Positions 24,370-33,722 of a DNA stretch of 64,000 nt are shown here, piece after piece. The position numbers and the translations under genes are program-made. Within the stretch, counting starts at the first letter, position 1. Each line of letters starts with the position of its first letter. This DNA comes from Muricomes intestini (lineage in GTDB: Bacteria > Bacillota > Clostridia > Lachnospirales > Lachnospiraceae): the NCBI RefSeq assembly GCF_004346165.1, contig NZ_SLZZ01000014.1, positions 1 to 64,000 of the forward strand, read 5' to 3'. Below the pieces are notes generated by a model. It did not search any database. It was not told the origin of the DNA and worked only from the letters and a program-made list of their open reading frames with translations.

Positions 24370-26924
24370 ATATTGTAAATAAACTGACCCTGCGGCACTT
24401 GAAAACAAATAAAGGCAGGACGATAGTTACGATATTGGGGATTACAGTTTCAGTTGCAATGATTACGGCGGTTTTCGTTTCTATTGCTTCGTTTCTGGAT
24501 TTTAATGGAAAAGTTACTATTTTATCCGGGGGAAACAGCCATGCTCTTTTTCAGAATATCACCCAGGGACAGCTTAAAGTAATTGAGAAGGACAGCCGGA
24601 TAAAAAGCACCGGTATTACGGCAACGCTTCAGGAGAACGGGTTTTATCTGGAAGGAAGCAGCTCCTACAGGATCGGCAGCGGGCAGGTACTCGCTGGAGA
24701 CTTGCAGTACTTAAGACAGATGGTTACAAGCGGGTATGATGGAAAGCTTCCTGAAAATGAACATGAGATAGCGGTAGAAGAGGAGTTTATCGAAAAGAAC
24801 CACCTGAAATGGAAGCCAGGAGACAGAGTCACTCTGGATGTGGGCAGTCGGTTTCTTGAGCAGAGCGGAGAGAAACAGCTGTATTATGGCAGTTATTTAT
24901 CGGATGAGGAATTCACCCAGACAGGTACGAAAGATTATAAAATTACCGCCATTTTGCATACGAACATTCCAACACAAAGTGCTCAAGTATTAAGAGGGAT
25001 GAGTGACCGGGAAAAAGAGGGAAATGTAGATGCAGTAATTCTATTAAAGGAAGTTGATCACAAATCCTTAGATGTTATTAAATCTATGGTCCAAAAATAT
25101 CAGATTCAGACGGCTGAAATCAACACGGATTATCTGGAGACAAAATTTGCAATCGACGAGAACAGCAGGGTTATCAAAGCAATTATTCCCATGACCGGCG
25201 TTATGCTGGTAATTATTGTTCTGGCATCGGTGGTTTTGATATACAATGCATTTGGAATGTCACTTTCTGAGAGGGTGCGTTATCTCGGTATGCTGGCCAG
25301 TGTGGGTGCGACGAAAAGGCAAAAGAGAAATTCCGTGTATTTTGAAGGCTTTCTCCTCGGCCTGGCAGGCATTATTACCGGGATTATTGCCGGCATAGCA
25401 GGAATCTCGGTGACCCTGAAAATAGTCGGCAGGAAAATGATAGCCAGCGGCATGATACAGGGGATAACCGAATCAGAAATGTCCATGAATACGGTGGTTC
25501 CCATCTGGTGTATCATAGGGATTGTCATAGTAAGCGCTTTTACAATATTTATCTCTTCGGTGATTCCGGCGAGAAAGGCTTCGGCAATTACTCCTATTGA
25601 TGCAATCCGGCAGCAGAGTGAATGGAAATTGAAGGCCCGTAAACTAAAGTCTCCCCGTTACATCAGAAAAATATTTGGTTATGAGGGAGAGCTGGCACAT
25701 AAGAGTCTGAAACGAAATTCCAGAAAGACAAGAGTTATAACATTTTCCATAACCCTGTCCGTTGTACTGTTTCTATGTGTAAATTATTTTTGTCAGATGT
25801 TTATGCAGGCAGCAGATATCAGTGTAAAGATTCCCTATCAGATTCAGGTAATGGTTGATTATGATGAGAAAGATAAGCTGGCAAAGGAGCTGGGGGATTT
25901 TTCCGATATCGACGATTTTTATTGTGTAAACAGCGAGTATTTTGAATATGGAGAGAAGTCACTGTATAATATGGAGCCAGGTATCACGGACAAGAAGAAC
26001 CTGACAGAAGCATATAAGGATCTGTTCCAGCAGAAAGTAAAGCTATATGTAAACAATATAGACGACGAGGCATTTAATGCTCTGTGTGAGAAGAACGGGC
26101 TGGATTACCGTGACTTTTACAGCGGAACTATAAAGGGCCTGCTGATGAATAATATTTCCCATAAAGAGGGAGGTAAGAAAGTCTTTACAGAGAAGGTGCT
26201 TGGGGAGCAGGTCTATCAAAAAGAAACAGCAGAAAACAGTAAGGTGGAAATTGCAGGACTTATCAATTATGACAAAGAAAATTATGTCTGCAAATTGTCA
26301 GATCCGGGAGCACTTGCTGTATATGTACCTCAAAGCTATTATTTTAAGACTGCTTATCAGGGTGTGGACTCCGGTGATTTAAGATACTTATTCGGAATTG
26401 AGACAAAGAGACATGCAGAAGTAACTGAGAAGGTATTGGCACTTTTGGACGAACAGGGGTATACGCATACCTATTGTTCAGATGTGGTAAAGATGTTCCA
26501 GACAATGAATACAGTTGGTTTTGTGATAGAAGTGTTTGTATACGGATTTGTGACACTGATCACATTGATTACCATTGCCAATATCATCAATACAGTTTCC
26601 ACAGGAATCGCATTGAGGAAAAAAGAATTTGCCATGCTCAAGTCTGTTGGGATGACTCCGAAAGGGTTCCGGAAAATGATTCGCCTGGAAAGCTTGTTTT
26701 ATGGGTTGAAAGCACTGGTTGTAGGTATACCGCTCAGCTTGCTGCTGAGCTATGGAATTAACCGTGCAATGGGGGAGGCAGCCCTTCCCTTCGAAGTGAA
26801 TTGGGTGCTGTATCTGGCGGTTATCATTGTTGTATTCCTGATTATATTAATGTCGATGCAGTATTCGGTATCTAAACTAAAACACGACACAATCGTGGAG
26901 ACATTGAAAGAGGAAATTTTGTAA
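24366..26924 (+). CDS. FtsX-type ABC permease (module 1)
   Basis: An 852-residue permease with two FtsX halves. A membrane helix at about 19-42 is followed by an extracellular domain to about 270, then three helices (about 275-400; IIPMTGVMLVIIVLASVVLI). A fifth helix near 455 is followed by a second extracellular domain to about 695 and three C-terminal helices (VFVYGFVTLITLITIANIIN onward). This eight-helix, two-ectodomain plan differs from BceB (ten helices, one large ectodomain) and is common in clostridial ATPase/permease pairs. Coupled to the ATPase upstream. Substrate unknown, likely an antimicrobial peptide or lipoprotein. Confidence 0.87.
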   Translation: MNIVNKLTLRHLKTNKGRTIVTILGITVSVAMITAVFVSIASFLDFNGKVTILSGGNSHALFQNITQGQLKVIEKDSRIKSTGITATLQENGFYLEGSSSYRIGSGQVLAGDLQYLRQMVTSGYDGKLPENEHEIAVEEEFIEKNHLKWKPGDRVTLDVGSRFLEQSGEKQLYYGSYLSDEEFTQTGTKDYKITAILHTNIPTQSAQVLRGMSDREKEGNVDAVILLKEVDHKSLDVIKSMVQKYQIQTAEINTDYLETKFAIDENSRVIKAIIPMTGVMLVIIVLASVVLIYNAFGMSLSERVRYLGMLASVGATKRQKRNSVYFEGFLLGLAGIITGIIAGIAGISVTLKIVGRKMIASGMIQGITESEMSMNTVVPIWCIIGIVIVSAFTIFISSVIPARKASAITPIDAIRQQSEWKLKARKLKSPRYIRKIFGYEGELAHKSLKRNSRKTRVITFSITLSVVLFLCVNYFCQMFMQAADISVKIPYQIQVMVDYDEKDKLAKELGDFSDIDDFYCVNSEYFEYGEKSLYNMEPGITDKKNLTEAYKDLFQQKVKLYVNNIDDEAFNALCEKNGLDYRDFYSGTIKGLLMNNISHKEGGKKVFTEKVLGEQVYQKETAENSKVEIAGLINYDKENYVCKLSDPGALAVYVPQSYYFKTAYQGVDSGDLRYLFGIETKRHAEVTEKVLALLDEQGYTHTYCSDVVKMFQTMNTVGFVIEVFVYGFVTLITLITIANIINTVSTGIALRKKEFAMLKSVGMTPKGFRKMIRLESLFYGLKALVVGIPLSLLLSYGINRAMGEAALPFEVNWVLYLAVIIVVFLIILMSMQYSVSKLKHDTIVETLKEEIL

Positions 26925-27009
26925 AGGGGTCAGTCCCTTTTGAGTTCCGTTTTCTTAATTGTTTCAAACAATTGAGAATTCGGCATTTGAAAAGGGCTGA
27001 TCTCTCTTT
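26921..27009. repeat. Family B nested palindrome, copy B1
   Basis: Starts at the permease stop codon with AAAGGGGTCAGTCCCTTTTG and ends with diverged AAAAGGGCTGATCTCTCTTT. The central arms are TTCTTAATTGTTT/AAACAATTGAGAA. One of six related 85-90 bp hairpins; this copy has the most mismatches in its outer arms. Confidence 0.75.
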
Positions 27010-27080
27010 ATTGTTTGAAGTGTTGGAGAAACGGTGTTACTATAAAAGCACATTAGGAGGGGCAGGAGGAGATTTATTTA

Positions 27081-27779
27081 ATGAAAGAGCAAAGTAAAAT
27101 ATTGATTGTGGAAGACGATACTTCTTTGGCAGAGGGACTAAAAAGAGCGCTTGCCACAGAAACCGTGGAGACTGACAGTTGTGCCACTCTAAGAGAAGCA
27201 AAGCTGAGGCTGAAAAAGAGCACATGGGATCTGGTTCTCCTGGATGTTAACCTGCCGGAGGGAAGCGGACTGGATCTGCTTGCCCGAATACGAAAGGAAT
27301 CAGATATCCCTGTAATTCTCCTGACTGCGAATGATTTGGAAACAGACATTGTCAATGGTCTGGAGTTGGGGGCTGAAGATTATATTACAAAGCCATTCAG
27401 TCTGGCGGTACTGAGGGCGAGAGTGAACACGCAGCTCCGAAAAAAGCTTCATAGGAAGGAACAGAATAATACAGAAGTAAGAGTTTTTCAATCTGGAAAG
27501 TATCATTTTGACTTTTTGCGTATGAAATTTTTGATACAGGGGAAAAGAGTGGAGCTCAGCAAAACCGAACAAAAATTATTGTTGATTTTGACAGAAAATC
27601 AGGGGATTACCATGAGTCGTTCTGATCTGATAGACCGTGTCTGGACGGGAGAGGCAGAATTTGTGGATGAAAATGCACTTTCCGTTACCGTAAAGCGTCT
27701 GCGGGATAAGCTGGATGCACAGGATATGATCAAAACAATCTATGGAGTAGGATATACCTGGGTGAAGGAATATGAATAA
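27081..27779 (+). CDS. OmpR-family response regulator (module 2)
   Basis: A 232-residue regulator: receiver with acidic VEDDTS, phosphoacceptor Asp in VLLDVNLPEGSG (about 53) and DYITKPF. The C-terminal winged helix ends TIYGVGYTWVKEYE. A strong GGAGGGGCAGGAGGAG lies upstream. It overlaps the module 2 kinase by 8 nt. The layout repeats that of module 1, but sequence identity between the two regulators is only moderate, so this is either an old duplication or two separately acquired modules. Confidence 0.92.
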   Translation: MKEQSKILIVEDDTSLAEGLKRALATETVETDSCATLREAKLRLKKSTWDLVLLDVNLPEGSGLDLLARIRKESDIPVILLTANDLETDIVNGLELGAEDYITKPFSLAVLRARVNTQLRKKLHRKEQNNTEVRVFQSGKYHFDFLRMKFLIQGKRVELSKTEQKLLLILTENQGITMSRSDLIDRVWTGEAEFVDENALSVTVKRLRDKLDAQDMIKTIYGVGYTWVKEYE

Positions 27780-28743
27780 AGTATTGATCGTAATAACCGT
27801 TGCCAGCATACTGATTGCTGTGGGGACAGTTATTTATGCACGACGTAGACAGGCACGGGTCATGGAAGGCCTTGGAGAGATGCTGGAACAGGCAATGAAC
27901 GGGACATTTATAGAGAGCGCATTTGACGAGACCAGACGGTCTGCACTGGAAAACCGGCTGGCTCAATATCTTGCAGCTTCTGAATTGTCGGTTCGGAATA
28001 TTGCAGGGGAGAAGAATAAGATAAAAACATTGATTGCAGATATTTCCCATCAGACAAAGACTCCTATTGCCAATATTCTCTTGTATACAGAAATGCTCCA
28101 GGAAAAGAACCTGGAACAGGAAGAAGCGGAATATGTAGATTCCCTGCATCAACAGGCGGAAAAATTGCAGTTCCTGATTGCATCTTTAGTCAAGCTTTCC
28201 AGACTGGAAACCGGAATTATCTCATTAAAGCCGGAAATAGGGGATATTTCTGAGGCAGTAGAACAGGCGGTGGATCAGTATAGGGAGAAAGTCACAGAAA
28301 AAGGTTTGAAATTGGTGGAAAATTATGTGAAAGCAGATGCAGTTTTTGACTGCAAATGGTCTGTGGAGACACTGTGCAATTTATTGGATAATGCGGTGAA
28401 ATATACAGATAGCGGGGAAATCACTGTCGGTGTGAAACCCTATGAATTGTTTGTATGTGTAAAAATTGCGGATACAGGAATCGGTATTCCTGAAGAAGAA
28501 CAGGCAAAAGTATTTTCTAGATTCTATCGGTCTGTAAAAACGGCATCCCAGGAAGGGGTTGGGATTGGACTATATCTGTCCAGAGAAATACTGGCAGAAG
28601 AGGGCGGGTATCTGAAGTTAATGTCAAAGCCCGGCACAGGCTCCGTTTTCTCTGCCTACTTTCCGCGTTCAATTTCAGCTTCCGGGGACAGCATGTCCAA
28701 AAATTCGGATGGCAAATATACGGGTATAGGTGATTTGGAATAG
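27772..28743 (+). CDS. Sensor histidine kinase (module 2)
   Basis: A 323-residue kinase with a single clear N-terminal membrane helix (VLIVITVASILIAVGTVIYA) and no evident sensor domain. The phosphoacceptor histidine lies in IADISHQTKTPIANILLYTE (about residue 92), the N box is LCNLLDNAVKYTD, and G boxes are IADTGIGIP and GVGIGLYLSREILAEEGG. It ends 197 nt before the ATPase gene, and that gap holds a family B palindrome. Presumably phosphorylates the regulator upstream. Confidence 0.9.
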   Translation: MNKVLIVITVASILIAVGTVIYARRRQARVMEGLGEMLEQAMNGTFIESAFDETRRSALENRLAQYLAASELSVRNIAGEKNKIKTLIADISHQTKTPIANILLYTEMLQEKNLEQEEAEYVDSLHQQAEKLQFLIASLVKLSRLETGIISLKPEIGDISEAVEQAVDQYREKVTEKGLKLVENYVKADAVFDCKWSVETLCNLLDNAVKYTDSGEITVGVKPYELFVCVKIADTGIGIPEEEQAKVFSRFYRSVKTASQEGVGIGLYLSREILAEEGGYLKLMSKPGTGSVFSAYFPRSISASGDSMSKNSDGKYTGIGDLE

Positions 28744-28830
28744 TCTTTAAATCTTTCAAAACTGTTAGAATCTTTTTGTAGAGGGAAAGATTGTGGAAAG
28801 AATAATATGATAACCTATAGGAAAGTGTTG

Positions 28831-28917
28831 AAAAGGGGTCTGACCCTTTTGAACGCCGAATTCTTAATTATTCAAACAATTAAGAAAATGGAGCGCAAAA
28901 GGGTCAGACCCCTTTTT
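28831..28917. repeat. Family B nested palindrome, copy B2
   Basis: A clean 87-bp copy: AAAAGGGGTCTGACCCTTTT at the left, AAAAGGGTCAGACCCCTTTT at the right, with TTCTTAATT/AATTAAGAA arms inside. It sits between kinase and ATPase of module 2 and ends just before the ATPase ribosome site, so it would fold in the mRNA leader. Confidence 0.85.
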
Positions 28918-28939
28918 GGGAGAAGGGAGTATTTGGGAT

Positions 28940-29620
28940 ATGATGATTTTGGAAACCAGCGATTTGAGCAAGGTATATGGAAATGGGGAGAGTGAGGTCC
29001 GTGCGCTGGATGGCGTGAATTTTTCTGTGGAGAATGGGGAATTTGTTGCTGTTGTGGGCACCTCGGGCTCCGGAAAATCTACTCTGCTTCACATACTGGG
29101 TGGTTTGGACCGTCCGACATCGGGAAAGGTCACGGTGGACGGAAAGGATATTTTTTCTTTGGGGGATGAGGAGCTGACGATTTTCCGTCGGAGAAAAATT
29201 GGTTTTGTGTTTCAAGCTTATAATTTGGTTCCTGTTTTATCTGTATATGAAAATATTGTTTTGCCGATACAATTAGATGGGGGAACTGTGGATAAGCAAT
29301 ATATGCAGCAGGTGATAAAATCATTGGGGCTGAAGGAAAAATTATATAGCTTTCCGAATCAGCTTTCCGGGGGACAGCAGCAGCGTGTGGCAATTGCAAG
29401 GGCTCTGGCATCTAAACCATCTATCATCCTTGCCGATGAGCCGACAGGGAATCTGGACAGCAGTACATCTCAGGATGTGCTGGGGCTGATGAAGATTATG
29501 AGCCGAAGATTTGCTCAGACCATTGTGATGATTACGCACAATGAAGAGATAGCACAGCTTGCTGAGCGGATTGTCAGGATTGAAGATGGAAGGATCGTGA
29601 AAAGGGAGGAATCGCTATGA
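28940..29620 (+). CDS. ABC transporter ATPase (module 2)
   Basis: About 226 residues from ATG 28940 (or ATG 28943), which follow AGAAGGGAG; the longer frame from 28916 begins inside the family B repeat and is unlikely. Walker [11 protein letters not shown]-loop [11 protein letters not shown], signature [15 protein letters not shown], Walker [14 protein letters not shown]. MacB/LolD-type, coupled to the permease by a 4-nt overlap (ATGA). Confidence 0.9.
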   Translation: MMILETSDLSKVYGNGESEVRALDGVNFSVENGEFVAVVGTSGSGKSTLLHILGGLDRPTSGKVTVDGKDIFSLGDEELTIFRRRKIGFVFQAYNLVPVLSVYENIVLPIQLDGGTVDKQYMQQVIKSLGLKEKLYSFPNQLSGGQQQRVAIARALASKPSIILADEPTGNLDSSTSQDVLGLMKIMSRRFAQTIVMITHNEEIAQLAERIVRIEDGRIVKREESL

Positions 29621-32304
29621 TAAAGGTTTCTAACCGCAAATGTATCCGAAATCTGTCGGCCCGCAGTCTGAAGGCATCGAAGACAAGAAATCTGATTGCA
29701 ATTCTGGCAATTGTGCTGACTACGATTATGTTTACTGCATTATTTACTATTGCGGCTTCCATCAATTACTCTTTTCAGCAGGAAAATTTCCGAATGGTCG
29801 GCGGGGACGGACATGGCAGCTTTAAGGATATAAGCGAGGAACAGATGGAAAAGCTGAGGCAGGATCCTCTCATTAAGGAATCCGGGGGACGACTGCTTCT
29901 TGGTATGACAGGAGGGGATCCTTTCCAGAAAGCCCATGTGGAGGTAAGCTATATAGAACCGGGGGAAGTTCCTCATTATTTCTGCGAACCGAAGGAAGGA
30001 AAGCTGCCAAAAGAGGGAACAAATCAGGCGGCAACCGATACAAGAGTACTTGAACTGCTTGGTGTAAAACCTGAGGTTGGTACCAAATTTACAATTACAT
30101 ACAATCTGGGAAGCGGAACAGGAGAAGAGACACCTGTTACCAAAGCTTTCGAACTTTCTGGGTGGTGGGAATACGATGAGGCTGCAACTGCGAGCCATGT
30201 GTTAGTTCCCTTGAGCTGCGCCAAAAAAGAGCTTTCTAATTATCAGTCTCAGGATAAAAGCGATCAGACCGGAAAATGGACGCTGGATGTGTTCTTTAAG
30301 AATGCAAGGCATATCGAAGAAAATATGAGGCAGGTACTCAAAGATAATGGATATCAGTGTGACGATGGAAGCAAAGATAATTTCATTGACATTGGTGTAA
30401 ACTGGGGATACACAGGAGCGCAGTTTTCCCAAAAGGCAGATCCAGTAACTGTTTTTGCAATTGTGGCTCTGCTAGTGTTGATTATTTTTACCGGGTATCT
30501 GATTATCTATAATGTATTTCAAATATCGGTTGCCAATGATATTCAGTTTTACGGTCTTTTGAAAACCATTGGGACGACTGGAAGGCAGATCAGCCGGATG
30601 ATCCGTTTCCAGGCGTTGGCCTTATCCGGGTTGGGGATTCCGGTTGGTCTATTACTGGGATTTCTGATAGGAACAAAGCTTACCCCGGTCATTATGGAGC
30701 AGCTCTCATATAAGGTAGCATTTGTCAGCTATAATCCGCTTATATTTTTAGGAGCAATTATATTTGCAGTGATTACGGTACTCTTATCCTGCAGACAGCC
30801 GGGAAAAATTGCGGCCCGGGTATCTCCCATTGAAGCAGTGGGCTATGCAGAACGCGGCAGAGAAAAGAGGAGAAAGGTCCGAAAAAAAGGCCGGGAAAAG
30901 CCCTCTCTGTTTTCCATGGCCAGGGCAAATCTTGGAAGAAATCGAAAAAAAACTGTGCTGGTCATAGTTTCTCTGTCTCTGGCAGTAGTGCTGCTGAATA
31001 TTGCAGTTACGTTCACCAATGGATTTGATATGGACAAATATCTCCAGAGTAAAGTAGTTACAGATTTTGTTGTAGGAAGTGCCAATTATTTTAATACGAC
31101 CAATGCCGGATTCAGAGATTCAGGCCAGGCCGTCACGGAGGATGTGATTTCGGATATCAACAGTCGAAAAGGTATTAAAGAATCCGGCCGTATTTATGGT
31201 CAGACTTCCTCTGTTGAGCAGCTGATGACGGAAAAAGAATATCGGAAGATCTATCGGGGATGGGGAGAAGATAAGAAGACAGTGGACGAAAGAGTACAGT
31301 GGGCCGACAAATCAGAGGACGGCAGAATTTATGAAGGAGCGCAGTTTTATGGAATGGAATCCCTGCCTCTCGGCTGCCTTGGAGTTATTGACGGAGATCT
31401 TTCCAGTCTCAGCGATTCGGACAGCCATTCAATCGCAGCGGTATATATGGCGGATGACTATGGCAAGGTGGAGAAGGATTCGCACTGGGCAAAAACAGGT
31501 GACATAGTCAAAATCCGATATGTGGATGAGTACGAATATTATGATACGGATACAGGAAAAATTTTATCGGAGAAAGAAACAGACAATTATCCCGGAAACT
31601 ATAATATACGGGCGGCAAAATATCATGAAGAAGAATATATAGTGGCTGCTACCGTGACAGTTCCAAATACAGAAAGTTACCGCTACTATGGGACACAGGA
31701 ATATGTGATGGGTGCAGATGCATTTCGGCGGGACAGCGGCACCAGTGATGTCATGACTTATTTATTCAATATGGACAGCCAAAAATCTACAGCCGGAATG
31801 TCAAAATTCCTTGAGCATTATACAAATAAAGTACAGACTTCATATGATTATGAATCAAAAATGAGCTATGTGAAGGAGTTTGACGGACTCCGGAATATGT
31901 TCTCAATCATGGGGGGCGTACTGAGTGGTATCGTAGCTCTTGTAGGAATTCTAAATTTCTTCAATGCAATTTTGACCGGGATTATTACAAGAAAGCGGGA
32001 ATTTGCAGTATTACAGTCCATCGGAATGACCGGTCGTCAGCTGAAGCAAATGCTGATAATAGAAGGTCTTATATATACACTGGCAGCAATTCTTGTATCA
32101 CTGATTTTCAGCTTGATATTAAGCCCGCCAATCGGCAGTATGCTCACAAATATGTTCTGGTTCTTCACCTTCCGCCAGACAGAGCTTCCAATTTTGCTGA
32201 TAGTACCTGTATTTGCCATACTTGGACTTGTAATTCCACTGCTGACATACCATTCGGCTGCCAAACACACAATCGTAGAGCGGCTGAGAGACATGGAAAC
32301 ATAA
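29617..32304 (+). CDS. FtsX-type ABC permease (module 2)
   Basis: An 895-residue permease with the same eight-helix, two-ectodomain plan as module 1: helix near 25-48, ectodomain to about 285, three helices (TVFAIVALLVLIIFTGYLII onward), helix near 445-465, a second large ectodomain to about 765 rich in charged and aromatic residues, then three helices with the FtsX motif REFAVLQSIGMTGRQLKQML. The two modules share this design but differ strongly in ectodomains, so they probably recognise different substrates. Confidence 0.87.
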   Translation: MIKVSNRKCIRNLSARSLKASKTRNLIAILAIVLTTIMFTALFTIAASINYSFQQENFRMVGGDGHGSFKDISEEQMEKLRQDPLIKESGGRLLLGMTGGDPFQKAHVEVSYIEPGEVPHYFCEPKEGKLPKEGTNQAATDTRVLELLGVKPEVGTKFTITYNLGSGTGEETPVTKAFELSGWWEYDEAATASHVLVPLSCAKKELSNYQSQDKSDQTGKWTLDVFFKNARHIEENMRQVLKDNGYQCDDGSKDNFIDIGVNWGYTGAQFSQKADPVTVFAIVALLVLIIFTGYLIIYNVFQISVANDIQFYGLLKTIGTTGRQISRMIRFQALALSGLGIPVGLLLGFLIGTKLTPVIMEQLSYKVAFVSYNPLIFLGAIIFAVITVLLSCRQPGKIAARVSPIEAVGYAERGREKRRKVRKKGREKPSLFSMARANLGRNRKKTVLVIVSLSLAVVLLNIAVTFTNGFDMDKYLQSKVVTDFVVGSANYFNTTNAGFRDSGQAVTEDVISDINSRKGIKESGRIYGQTSSVEQLMTEKEYRKIYRGWGEDKKTVDERVQWADKSEDGRIYEGAQFYGMESLPLGCLGVIDGDLSSLSDSDSHSIAAVYMADDYGKVEKDSHWAKTGDIVKIRYVDEYEYYDTDTGKILSEKETDNYPGNYNIRAAKYHEEEYIVAATVTVPNTESYRYYGTQEYVMGADAFRRDSGTSDVMTYLFNMDSQKSTAGMSKFLEHYTNKVQTSYDYESKMSYVKEFDGLRNMFSIMGGVLSGIVALVGILNFFNAILTGIITRKREFAVLQSIGMTGRQLKQMLIIEGLIYTLAAILVSLIFSLILSPPIGSMLTNMFWFFTFRQTELPILLIVPVFAILGLVIPLLTYHSAAKHTIVERLRDMET

Positions 32305-32390
32305 AAGGGGTCAGTCTCTTTTGCGCTCCATTTTCTTAATTGTTTCAAACAATTGAGAATTCGGCGTTCAAAAGGGACTGACCCCTTTTT
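32303..32390. repeat. Family B nested palindrome, copy B3
   Basis: Begins at the permease stop: AAAAGGGGTCAGTCTCTTTT, then TTCTTAATTGTTT/AAACAATTGAGAA, closing AAAAGGGACTGACCCCTTTT followed by T-rich sequence. It could terminate module 2. The following 32391-32568 is AT-rich 5' region for cotJ with one 25-codon frame (32455-32532) lacking a ribosome site. Confidence 0.8.
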
Positions 32391-32568
32391 GCATTTTTTG
32401 TAAAATATTTACCTAAGTAAATTTTTCATTTATACAAATACTATTATTGTCAAAATGTTTAAAAATTATTCGGCGTTTAGCCGGAATATGATGAAGCGGC
32501 GTGGAATTGAGCTTGCCCGCTCACTCTGTTAAAGTTTTGACAATTATTTAGAAAGGTGGAGAATGAAT

Positions 32569-33024
32569 ATGGAGGCAAATGAAGCATTGGCAATCGCAAC
32601 TGTCCCTTGTCAGCAATGGGGACAATTGTATGAAGAAGGTACGGCCTTGACAAATGGAACCGTATTTCCCGATTTGAATAAGCCTTTTTATGTTACGGAT
32701 ACTCTGGTGGACAGTCCGGTTACTATGGGGAAGGCGTCTACGTCATTGGATCCCAAACAGATGGAGAGGGAACAGTTGATGAATAAAATCAATCAGGTTT
32801 CTTTTTTTGTAAATGATTTGACATTATATCTAGATACCCATGGCGATGATAAAGAGGCATTAAAGGTATTGTCAGATAAAGGAAAAGAAAGAGCAACTTT
32901 ATTGGACGAGTTTGCTGAGAAATATTACCCCCTTACCTGTGACTGTATTGCCAAGTGCAGCAAAGCCGGGGAAGAAAACTTATGGGCAAACGGACCGGCC
33001 CCGTGGGAAGGAGCGTGCATCTAA
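32569..33024 (+). CDS. cotJB: Spore coat CotJA-CotJB fusion protein
   Basis: A 151-residue spore-coat protein made of two normally separate parts. Residues about 6-45 match CotJA (LAIATVPCQQWGQLYEEGTA through FPDLNKPF). Residues about 70-151 match CotJB (INQVSFFVNDLTLYLDTHGD ... CDCIAKC ... GPAPWEGAC). In Bacillus these are two adjacent genes; here one continuous frame with no internal stop joins them. ATG 32569 is chosen because GGTGGAG lies 7-8 nt upstream, whereas ATG 32563 is only one base from it. The stop overlaps the cotJC ATG. Expression in the mother cell is expected but I see no certain sigma-E promoter. Confidence 0.85.
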   Translation: MEANEALAIATVPCQQWGQLYEEGTALTNGTVFPDLNKPFYVTDTLVDSPVTMGKASTSLDPKQMEREQLMNKINQVSFFVNDLTLYLDTHGDDKEALKVLSDKGKERATLLDEFAEKYYPLTCDCIAKCSKAGEENLWANGPAPWEGACI

Positions 33025-33644
33025 TGTGGAATTATGAAAAAAGACTTCAATTTCCGGTAAAAATCACAAAAACCTGCCCAAAGACGGCTCAGCTGATTAT
33101 CAGCCAGTATGGAGGCCCGGACGGAGAGCTCAGCGCTTCCATGAGATACCTGTCCCAACGGTATACCATGCCAGTAAAAGAGGTTGGAGGGCTATTGACG
33201 GATATAGGTACGGAAGAATTGGCACACATGGAAATGATTTGTGCCATGGTCTATCAACTGACCAGAGATCTGACGATCGAGGACGCAAAAACAGCAGGAT
33301 TTGATGCTTACTATGTGGATCATACTAAAGCATTATGGCCCCAGGCAGCAGCAGGACTGCCATTTTCTGCGATGGAATTCCAGTCAAAGGGAGATGCCAT
33401 CACGGATTTAACGGAAGACCTGGCGGCAGAGCAGAAGGCGCGAACAGTATATGATAATCTGCTGAGAATGATAACAGATCCGGAAGTCAGGGAACCTCTG
33501 AAATTTCTCAGGACCAGAGAGATTGTTCATTTCCAGAGATTTGGAGAGGCTCTGGAGAAAACAAAGGGCACACTGGATTCTAAGAATTTTTATTACTTTA
33601 ATCCGGAATTTGACAAACCTTCTGAACTGACAAAAACGATGTAA
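33024..33644 (+). CDS. cotJC: Spore coat protein CotJC, manganese catalase family
   Basis: A 206-residue ferritin-like four-helix protein of the CotJC/manganese-catalase family. Metal-ligand helices include ELSASMRYLSQRYTMP, LTDIGTEELAHMEMI (E-x2-H), DLAAEQKARTVYDNLL and REIVHFQRFGEAL (E-x2-H). ATG 33024 overlaps the previous stop (TAATG) and has GGGAAGGAG upstream; a longer frame from 32955 would overlap the coding end of cotJB. It likely detoxifies peroxide or structurally contributes to the spore coat, as in other clostridia. Confidence 0.9.
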   Translation: MWNYEKRLQFPVKITKTCPKTAQLIISQYGGPDGELSASMRYLSQRYTMPVKEVGGLLTDIGTEELAHMEMICAMVYQLTRDLTIEDAKTAGFDAYYVDHTKALWPQAAAGLPFSAMEFQSKGDAITDLTEDLAAEQKARTVYDNLLRMITDPEVREPLKFLRTREIVHFQRFGEALEKTKGTLDSKNFYYFNPEFDKPSELTKTM

Positions 33645-33662
33645 GATGTGCTAAAAATTATG

Positions 33663-33698
33663 CAGGGACAGAACTGTCATTTCAAAGCTCTGTCCCCT
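33663..33698. terminator. Bidirectional terminator hairpin
   Basis: GGGACAGA (33665-33672) pairs with TCTGTCCC (33689-33696), flanked by CA/TG, between convergent cotJC and the binding-protein gene. Tails are A/T-rich on both sides but without a long T-run. Confidence 0.55.
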
Positions 33699-33722
33699 GT
33701 AAAATAAATTCTCTTCCCGGGT

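Noticed and set aside
32455-32532. 25-codon small protein upstream of cotJ
   Set aside because: No ribosome binding site and no recognisable features; more likely leader sequence.
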